In this document: piece by piece, positions 58,088-64,000 of the stretch | How the letters are laid out: each line of letters begins with the position of its first letter | Numbering within the stretch: position 1 is the first letter of the stretch | Source of the DNA: Nisaea nitritireducens | GTDB lineage: Bacteria > Pseudomonadota > Alphaproteobacteria > Thalassobaculales > Thalassobaculaceae | Length of the DNA stretch: 64,000 bases | NCBI RefSeq assembly: GCF_014904795.1 | Contig: NZ_JACZFS010000033.1 | Location: forward strand, 1 to 64,000 | Reading direction: 5' to 3' | Position numbers and translations under genes: made by a program | Notes under the pieces: model-generated | Database searches by the model: none | The model's input: the letters and a program-made list of their open reading frames with translations, nothing else | Told to the model about the DNA's origin: nothing

Positions 58088-59152
58088 TCAGCCCTCGGTG
58101 GCGGGCTTCGTTGCCGATTCCATGCTGTGGCGGAGCCTCTGCAAACGGCTGTCCGACAGGCGATAGGCCCAGCGTGAAAGCCTCTCCGCATTGGCGGCGG
58201 CAAAGGACTTGGCTTCTTCCGTCGCATCCGGGGCGACATTCACCGAAAAATGCGTCCAGGTTTCAACAACGCCGCCCGTGCCGGGAACTTCCGCGAAATC
58301 GACGATCACGGTGAGGCCGCCCCGGGTCTGATAGATCGCGTTGCCGAGAGACGGCTCGAAGGTCATGCCGTTCATCGACCGGACATCCTCGAAAGTCAGT
58401 TTCGTCAGCCCATCGGTGATTTCGTTCAGCGTGTAGAATGTCGCGAACTGCCGGTCTTCCGGCATATTCATCAACGCGAACGGCGTCTCGCCCTCGCCCG
58501 TGCGGCGCACTTCCAGCACCTCGCCGTTCGGCGCCGTCAGATGGATCTCCTGGATCCGGTCGGCGCCGATATCCACCACCGCCTCATCCGTCCACGAGGC
58601 GATTCGTTGCACATCATCGACCTGTCCGTGCGCAAGCCAGGACCGGGCATCGCCGCTCTGCCGCAAATAGAGCATCGCACCGCCGGTACCGCTGGTCCGG
58701 TCGTTTCCGATCAGGGCATCGACGAGCGCGCCGCCGTCCCGGCCGAGCAACCGTACCCGTGTCGCCTCCGAGCTGGCCTCCGCCACATCAGAGACACCAA
58801 GTCGGGCATAGCGCGCGGGATCGGCTGTTTTCGCCTCGACCAGCTTCAGCTCAGACAAAGAGAGAATAAAACCCCGGACCTTTCCGGTGTCCGCCGGATA
58901 TCCGTTCTGTTCCGCAATGCGCCAGGTTCCGTCCTCGCGGACGACACTCACCTGCTCAACCGCACCATCTTTATTCCAGGACATCTCGATCCGGGCGATA
59001 TCGGGGATCTGCTCTTCCAGTCCCGGAAAGGCCGGCACATTGTCCAACACGGAGATCGTCGCGTCATGACGCCAGAGAACGGCAAGCACTGCCGCCAAGA
59101 GCACCGCTCCGGTCACGGCGGCCAGAATTCCAAGCGAACGCAAAGTCAACAT
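58088..59152 (-). CDS. DUF4340 membrane protein
   Basis: A 354-residue protein with one N-terminal helix (about 9-29, LAAVTGAVLLAAVLAVLW) and a periplasmic domain. DUF4340 proteins accompany Gld-like ABC cassettes. The region IARIEMSWNKDGAVEQVSVV and RLLGRDGGALVDALIGNDRT is beta-rich. The ATG at 59152 was chosen because it precedes the helix by 5 residues. It is 10 bases after the GldG-like gene. Confidence 0.82.
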   Translation of the reverse strand: MLTLRSLGILAAVTGAVLLAAVLAVLWRHDATISVLDNVPAFPGLEEQIPDIARIEMSWNKDGAVEQVSVVREDGTWRIAEQNGYPADTGKVRGFILSLSELKLVEAKTADPARYARLGVSDVAEASSEATRVRLLGRDGGALVDALIGNDRTSGTGGAMLYLRQSGDARSWLAHGQVDDVQRIASWTDEAVVDIGADRIQEIHLTAPNGEVLEVRRTGEGETPFALMNMPEDRQFATFYTLNEITDGLTKLTFEDVRSMNGMTFEPSLGNAIYQTRGGLTVIVDFAEVPGTGGVVETWTHFSVNVAPDATEEAKSFAAANAERLSRWAYRLSDSRLQRLRHSMESATKPATEG

Positions 59153-59162
59153 CGGTCTCTCC

Positions 59163-61160
59163 CTAGCCAGCGGCCGCGGACGCATGACGGCGTCGACGGC
59201 GCAGACTGCGCCAGAAGGCAAGGATGAGCGCCAGGACCGTTATAAGGATCGGCACCAGGGCGATATTGTAGAACCAGAGCGAAGTCTCCAGCCGATCGAC
59301 ATCCTCGCGGACAGAGCGCTGCACGGCACGAAGCTCGCTGCGTATCCGGAGAATTTCCTGCCGGTAAGCCTCGATCTCGGCCTGTTCTTTCTCCGTCACG
59401 ATAGCCGCCGATCCGTCCGGCATCCTGCGCCGCAGCTCGTCAAACCGTTGTTGCGTATCGGCAAGGGTCTTTTGCAGTTGCTCTTCCCGGGCCGCGTACT
59501 GTTTCTCAGCCTCGCGCTCGATCTGCTCCAGCACGTCGAACGGGCGGGAGGTCGAGCCACGGCCCCGCAATCCCAGAAGGGTGCTGCTGCCGGACAGGGC
59601 ATCGAGGCTGTTCAGCACGAAATCGCCATTGCCCGCGACAGGCACCGGCACCCGTCGGCCGAAAAACTGCTGCACCCGGACCCAGAACCGGTCCGCCAGG
59701 ATATCGCTGTCGGTGACGACGATCACATCGAGCGGCGCGGTCGATTCCGTCAAGACCTGCGGGAACTTCGCCTTGTAGGTCGCATCGTCTTCCGCGCTCG
59801 GTGCCTCATCGCCTTCCTTCAGCATCTTCTCCGGCGGGCCGTCGGGGAAAGCCGTGGTCATCTTGTCGGCCGTCAGCCGCGCGGCGATGACCAGCGGTTT
59901 CGGGCCGGGCTCGTAGCTGCGCAGCAGGGCTTCCGGCGAACGCATGCCTTTGACCTGCTCGACATTCAGCTCGGACGAGCCGAGCGAGGTCGAGACCAGA
60001 GGCGTCATTGTCACCGCCGCACCATCGGCCAACGCGATATGACCGGCGCTGGCAACGGCCAGCGTGCCGACATTCGTGGTGATCGGCGAGGATTGGTCGA
60101 TATTGCCGCCCTTGAGTTCCAGCCAGACCACGTAATCTACCGGCCGCCGGCCCTCGCCAGGCTGCACCTTGCGCGCGGTCAGCCGGTCGGCCGCGATCCT
60201 GGTCGGATCGTAGATCACACCCCAATGATCGAACAGGGTCGCGAGATTGCTGCGTTCCGGCGCCAGTTGCCCGAAGAACTGCGCCTGCCCGCCTTCGGTC
60301 TCTGAATAAGGATCGATGATTACCAGTGCTTTTCCGCCACCAAGCAGGAACTGGTCGATCGCGAACTGGGCGCGCGGGCCGAGTTCGGCCGTATGGGCCA
60401 GCATGAGCACGGTCACATCGTCCGGGATCTTGTCGAATTCCGCATCGAGATAGCGGGTCTCGTAGGTCGCGCCGATCTGGTCCGCGAGGATGTAAGGCGC
60501 CACCGGCGTCTGCTGCCCCATGGCGTTCATCCGCACCGTGCCTTGCATCGGCAGGCTGGTGACGATTCCGAGGACGGTTCGTTTCGGTTTCGCAAGAGAA
60601 TAGATCAGGCGCGAGATATCGTATTCGAGGAAGGTTTCCCGCTCCGGCTGCAGGAACGGAATGACCTCGAGATCGTCGGTCAGGTTGGTACCGGAGATGC
60701 CGAAGAACACCTGTTCTCCGCCTTCCTGCAACGGTATCTGCTGCAGACCATCCGCGACGGCGCGGTCCTCAAGTTCGGTAAAGGGTTCCGGATCGTAAAC
60801 CTCGACACGGACCTTGCCGTCCGAGCGGGCCGCGTATTCGTCGAGCAGATCCCGCACCCGGCCGGCATAGATGCCGTAGAACGGAACCTCCCGGCCCAGT
60901 GCCTCTGAATAGTAGAACTTCAGAGTGACCGGCTCCTCGATGCTCTCGAGCAGCGCTTCGGTGCCGTCGGAGAGCGAAAACAGCCCTTCCTCGGTCAGGT
61001 CGAGCCTGGTCGAGGTGAACAGAGCCGAGGACAGCACGTTCACTGCCAGGAAAAGCGTCAGCAGCAGGAACAGGGCTGCGACGGCCAGACGGCCTTGCGT
61101 GAAGAAGCTGCTACGGGTTCGGGCCGAAGCAACGGGGAGAGGCGCAGAGGGAGTGCTCAT
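59163..61160 (-). CDS. GldG-family ABC-associated auxiliary protein
   Basis: A 665-residue protein with one membrane helix near residue 37 (LAVAALFLLLTLFLAVNVLSS) and a second at the C-terminus (IALVPILITVLALILAF). Between lies a large extracytoplasmic domain of the GldG/IFT52-like type (LTLEEGLFSLSDGTEALLESI, FLLGGGKALVIIDPYSE). A coiled coil (about 575-640, ARLSQTLADTQQRFDELRRR-like) precedes the last helix. The ATG at 61160 was chosen over an upstream ATG that lacks a ribosome site. Partner of the ABC permease, one base after its stop. Confidence 0.83.
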   Translation of the reverse strand: MSTPSAPLPVASARTRSSFFTQGRLAVAALFLLLTLFLAVNVLSSALFTSTRLDLTEEGLFSLSDGTEALLESIEEPVTLKFYYSEALGREVPFYGIYAGRVRDLLDEYAARSDGKVRVEVYDPEPFTELEDRAVADGLQQIPLQEGGEQVFFGISGTNLTDDLEVIPFLQPERETFLEYDISRLIYSLAKPKRTVLGIVTSLPMQGTVRMNAMGQQTPVAPYILADQIGATYETRYLDAEFDKIPDDVTVLMLAHTAELGPRAQFAIDQFLLGGGKALVIIDPYSETEGGQAQFFGQLAPERSNLATLFDHWGVIYDPTRIAADRLTARKVQPGEGRRPVDYVVWLELKGGNIDQSSPITTNVGTLAVASAGHIALADGAAVTMTPLVSTSLGSSELNVEQVKGMRSPEALLRSYEPGPKPLVIAARLTADKMTTAFPDGPPEKMLKEGDEAPSAEDDATYKAKFPQVLTESTAPLDVIVVTDSDILADRFWVRVQQFFGRRVPVPVAGNGDFVLNSLDALSGSSTLLGLRGRGSTSRPFDVLEQIEREAEKQYAAREEQLQKTLADTQQRFDELRRRMPDGSAAIVTEKEQAEIEAYRQEILRIRSELRAVQRSVREDVDRLETSLWFYNIALVPILITVLALILAFWRSLRRRRRHASAAAG

Positions 61161-61161
61161 C

Positions 61162-61896
61162 CTATTCCGCCTTCTTCCAGTCGATGACATAGGCATTCGC
61201 GGTCAACGCAATGGCAATCGCGGAGCCGAAGAAGATCAGGTCGCGCAGATCGATCACACCGCGCTGAATAGCCTGAAAATGCGTCATGAAGCCGAAGCTG
61301 GCGATGGTCTGGACCAACTCGCCCGGCGCCCAGTTCTCGAAATAGTTCAGCAGGATCGGCGAGCCCGCCACGGTGAAGAGGAAACAGACCGCCGCCGCGA
61401 CGACAAAGGCGATCACCTGGTTCTTGGTCATCGCCGAGATCAGCGAGCCGATGGCCATATAGGCGCCGGCCATCAGGTAGCTGCCGAGATAGGAGGCGAC
61501 AATGACGCCGTTATCCGGATTGCCGAGATAATTGACGCTGATCCAGAGCGGGAAGGTCAGGGCCAGTGCGACGCCCGTAAAGGCCCATGCCGCCAGGAAC
61601 TTGCCGATCACGGCCTCGACCATGGTGATAGGCAGGGTCAGCAGAAGCTCGATGGTGCCGAGCCTGCGATCCTCGGCCCAGAGCCGCATGGAAAGGGCCG
61701 GCACCAGAAACAGATAGAGCCACGGATGAAAGCCGAAGAAGGGCTGCAGGTCGGCCTGGTCGCGGGCGAGGAACCCACCGACGAAAAACGTCATCGTCCC
61801 GGCCATGACCAGGAAGATGACAATGAAGATGTACGCCAGCGGCGTGGCGAAATAGGCGGCGAACTCGCGCCGGAAGATCAGCCCGATGTTACGCAT
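61162..61896 (-). CDS. ABC-2 type transporter permease
   Basis: A 244-residue permease with six membrane segments (about 20-40, 57-76, 100-125, 138-163, 172-190 and 222-240). The N-terminal IFRREFAAYFATPLAYIFIV is the usual cytosolic start of GldF/ABC-2 permeases. Its ATG at 61896 sits within the last codons of the ATPase gene (8-base overlap), so synthesis is coupled. Pairs with the ATPase and GldG-like protein. Confidence 0.88.
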   Translation of the reverse strand: MRNIGLIFRREFAAYFATPLAYIFIVIFLVMAGTMTFFVGGFLARDQADLQPFFGFHPWLYLFLVPALSMRLWAEDRRLGTIELLLTLPITMVEAVIGKFLAAWAFTGVALALTFPLWISVNYLGNPDNGVIVASYLGSYLMAGAYMAIGSLISAMTKNQVIAFVVAAAVCFLFTVAGSPILLNYFENWAPGELVQTIASFGFMTHFQAIQRGVIDLRDLIFFGSAIAIALTANAYVIDWKKAE

Positions 61897-62614
61897 GACC
61901 GGTGACCTCGCGGAAATAATCATCCAGGCTTGCGGCGCCGGACCGGGCTTTCAGGTCGGCGGGAATGCCGTCCGCCAGCACGCGGCCCCGGGCGATGATC
62001 ATGGCCCGGGTACAGACCGCATCGACCTCTTCCAGAATGTGGGTCGAGACGACGATACATTTCTCCGCGGCCATGCTCTGGATCAGGCCGCGCACCTCGT
62101 GCTTCTGATTCGGATCGAGGCCGTCCGTCGGCTCGTCCAGGATCAGCACTTCGGGATCGTGGACCAGCGCCTGCGCCAGACCGACCCGGCGCTTGAAGCC
62201 CTTGGACAGGGTCTCGATCGGCTGCATCACCACATCGGACAGACGGGTCTGCGCGATCACTCGCTCTACGGCGCCCGCCACATCTTTTTCGGCAATCCCG
62301 CGAATGCGCGCGACGAAGCAGAGAAAAGACAACGGCGTCATGTCCGGATAGGCCGGCGCGCCCTCGGGCAGGTAGCCAATCGCCGCCTTCACCGCCTGCG
62401 GCTCCTGCCGTACGTCATGCCCGGCAACGACAACGGTTCCGGCGGTCGGCGCCAGAAAACCGGAAATCATTTTCATTGTGGTGGATTTGCCGGCCCCGTT
62501 CGGGCCGAGGAAGCCAAGCACCTCACCGCGCCCGACCTCGAACTCCAGACCGTCGACGGCTGTGATCGCGCCGAAACGCTTTGTCAGCTTCTGAATGGAT
62601 AGTAGCGCACTCAT
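61889..62614 (-). CDS. ABC transporter ATP-binding protein
   Basis: A 241-residue ATPase. Walker A GPNGAGKSTTMK, signature LSKGFKRRVGLAQAL, Walker B VLILDEPTDGLD and a switch His in VVSTHILEE are intact. The start at 62614 gives the usual N-terminus MSALLSIQKLTKRF. First gene of a four-gene cassette (ATPase, permease, GldG-like, DUF4340) similar to Gld systems linked to envelope or gliding functions in other phyla. Confidence 0.9.
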   Translation of the reverse strand: MSALLSIQKLTKRFGAITAVDGLEFEVGRGEVLGFLGPNGAGKSTTMKMISGFLAPTAGTVVVAGHDVRQEPQAVKAAIGYLPEGAPAYPDMTPLSFLCFVARIRGIAEKDVAGAVERVIAQTRLSDVVMQPIETLSKGFKRRVGLAQALVHDPEVLILDEPTDGLDPNQKHEVRGLIQSMAAEKCIVVSTHILEEVDAVCTRAMIIARGRVLADGIPADLKARSGAASLDDYFREVTGHA

Positions 62615-62772
62615 GATCTTGCGAACCCGGCCCCTATCGGCATCTGCTGTGTGCCTTCCTGCTCGTGTACCCGATCTCACAGAAAATTCAAAGGATTGGG
62701 TTTTTACCAGGATTGATTATCTAATGTCCTTTTGACCAAATTAAACAGACGCGGATAGCCGGAGCAAAATGC

Positions 62773-64000
62773 TTGTCTGATGATTTAGCGAAACCGCGTG
62801 GCTGGAACAGCCCGCTTTGGCGGCGGCTGAACACTCTCTCCGGACTGGTGCTCTTTACCTATGTCGCCTCCCATCTGCTGAACCATGCCGTCGGCATCTT
62901 CTCCATTGACGCCCTGGTGGCGAGCGGCAAGTGGTTCGCTATTTTCTGGCACCAGGTGCTCCCGACCGCAGCCCTATATTCCGCCCTGACCGTCCACCTG
63001 GTAATCGCGCTTGTCGCCATCTATCGGCGAGACTCCCTTCGGGACATGAGCCGGGCGGAGCTCGCCCAACTCACGCTCGGTCTTTCCATCCCGGTGTTCC
63101 TGATTGCCCACCTTATGGGAACGAGGGTTCTGGATGAGTTTTTCGATGCCGACCCGTCCTACCTCTATGTTCAACTCGTGGTCTGGAAGTTCGCGCCGCA
63201 TTATATCGCCACCCAGACCTTACTGCTGCTGGCATCATGGATTCACGGCTGCATCGGCCTGCATCTCTGGCTTCGGTTCAAGCTCGGATATCGCCGCCTG
63301 CAGCCGCTCTGGCTCACACTCGCAGTCATGGTCCCAACGCTGTCCCTCGCCGGGTTTGTCGCCTCCGGGATGGAAGTGCTGCGCATGGCGGAAGACAGCG
63401 CATGGCTCGGCTTCGTCCTGGAGTCTTTCGAGTTACCGCGCGGTGAGGAGCAGCATACGTTTCTGGCCTGGGTGCAAGGCATCGAATACGGCTATTACGG
63501 CTTGATTCTGCTGGCTTTTGTCGCGCGCGCCGTGCGCCTGCATCTGCTGAAGCAGGCCGTGCCGGATGTCACCTTGACCTACCATACCGGCCAGCAGGTC
63601 GGACTGCGTCCCGGCGCCACCATCCTTGAGACCAGCCGGAGCGCCGGCATTCCTCATGCCTCCGTCTGCGGCGGCCGCGGACGCTGCTCCACCTGCCGGG
63701 TGCGGATCGGCATCGGACTGGATGCCCTGCCGCCACCGTCCGAGCTCGAAGCCAAGGTCCTCAACCGGGTCGGTGCGCCGGACAATGTGCGACTCGCCTG
63801 CCAGACCGTCCCCACCGTCGACATAGAAGTGACGCCCCTGCTACCGCCGGCGCAGGCAAGTGTCGAGGATACGGGGGAGCGGCCGGACTATCTCGCGGGC
63901 CAAGAGCGCGACATCGTCGTGCTGTTCGCCGATATCAGGGGCTTCACCAAGCTGACAGAACAGCGCCTGCCCTACGACACGGTGTTCATCCTGAACCGTT
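62773..64000 (+). CDS. Membrane ferredoxin-adenylate cyclase fusion, 5' part
   Basis: Partial: 409 codons run off the right edge. Domains in order: about 6 membrane helices similar to the cytochrome b subunit of succinate dehydrogenase (residues 10-260); a [2Fe-2S] domain with Cys299, Cys305, Cys308 and Cys343 (C-x5-C-x2-C then LACQT); and the start of a class III cyclase domain with the metal Asp387 in VVLFADIRGFTKLTE. It starts with TTG at 62773 after ggagcaaaatgc; the ATG at 62769 has a stop three codons later. The family is known in rhizobia as heme- or iron-sulfur-dependent cyclases. It could sense redox or oxygen and make cAMP. Confidence 0.82.
   Translation, partial: MSDDLAKPRGWNSPLWRRLNTLSGLVLFTYVASHLLNHAVGIFSIDALVASGKWFAIFWHQVLPTAALYSALTVHLVIALVAIYRRDSLRDMSRAELAQLTLGLSIPVFLIAHLMGTRVLDEFFDADPSYLYVQLVVWKFAPHYIATQTLLLLASWIHGCIGLHLWLRFKLGYRRLQPLWLTLAVMVPTLSLAGFVASGMEVLRMAEDSAWLGFVLESFELPRGEEQHTFLAWVQGIEYGYYGLILLAFVARAVRLHLLKQAVPDVTLTYHTGQQVGLRPGATILETSRSAGIPHASVCGGRGRCSTCRVRIGIGLDALPPPSELEAKVLNRVGAPDNVRLACQTVPTVDIEVTPLLPPAQASVEDTGERPDYLAGQERDIVVLFADIRGFTKLTEQRLPYDTVFILNR

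Overview
This 64 kb window is chromosomal DNA from a GC-rich, Gram-negative alphaproteobacterium. Rhodospirillales-like is an inference from gene order and protein style; no ribosomal RNA is present to confirm it. Supporting signs are the membrane-anchored CycM-type cytochrome next to kdsB, the ftsE-ftsX / TIGR02302 / lysA-lptM-argH-tlpA block, the TIGR02302 protein itself, the short SRP RNA beside dnaX-ybaB-recR, and the AdoCbl-dependent ribonucleotide reductase. No tRNA, rRNA, CRISPR array, insertion sequence or phage gene was recognised. Most of the window looks like core genome.

Layout. 1-6.4 kb: kdsB (partial), cycM, hisN, two palindromic repeats, a low-GC orphan membrane protein, a GhrA-like dehydrogenase, a MarR regulator and a leucyl aminopeptidase. 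6.5-13.8 kb: glutathione transferase, MATE exporter, cobD and cobU (cobalamin synthesis), a candidate small RNA, a gamma-glutamyltransferase and a second 2-hydroxyacid dehydrogenase. 13.9-18.1 kb: a LysR regulator divergent from an acyl-CoA dehydrogenase plus thiamine-diphosphate enzyme pair, with a perfect palindrome in the divergent region, then two more repeats. 18.1-20.5 kb: nrdJ with tandem NrdR-like boxes. 20.6-30.3 kb: DUF218 protein, ftsX, ftsE, zinc-ribbon membrane protein, TIGR02302 protein, lysA, lptM, argH, tlpA.

30.3-41.5 kb: an orphan TAXI binding protein, a small gene with its own promoter and palindrome, the 3-hydroxyacyl-CoA dehydrogenase / etfA / etfB group, a PduO adenosyltransferase, a HIG1-type membrane protein, a J-domain protein, an ACT-like protein behind a terminator, a Nudix protein, an unusual SDR with a divergent LysR gene, ChaC and DUF2125. 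41.5-45.8 kb: tyrosine/phenylalanine genes (prephenate dehydrogenase, aminotransferase, chorismate mutase) and a methyltransferase/monooxygenase pair. 45.9-51.7 kb: gloB, a glutathione transferase, a DUF985 cupin, a DMT exporter, recR-ybaB-dnaX and the SRP RNA.

52-64 kb is the most accessory-looking part: a 3-hydroxyisobutyrate dehydrogenase-like and CMD pair behind a palindrome, a greB / amidoligase / glutamine-amidotransferase-like operon, a proline racemase homologue with a Ser/Thr active-site pair, a delta-class carbonic anhydrase, a four-gene Gld-like ABC cassette, and the start of a membrane ferredoxin-cyclase fusion.

Recurring themes are cobalamin (cobD, cobU, pduO, and nrdJ as a consumer), glutathione (two GSTs, GGT, ChaC, GloB) and aromatic or aspartate-family amino acids (hisN, lysA, argH, tyrosine/phenylalanine genes). 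The most interesting regulatory signals are promoter-embedded palindromes and terminator-like leaders in otherwise ordinary intergenic gaps.
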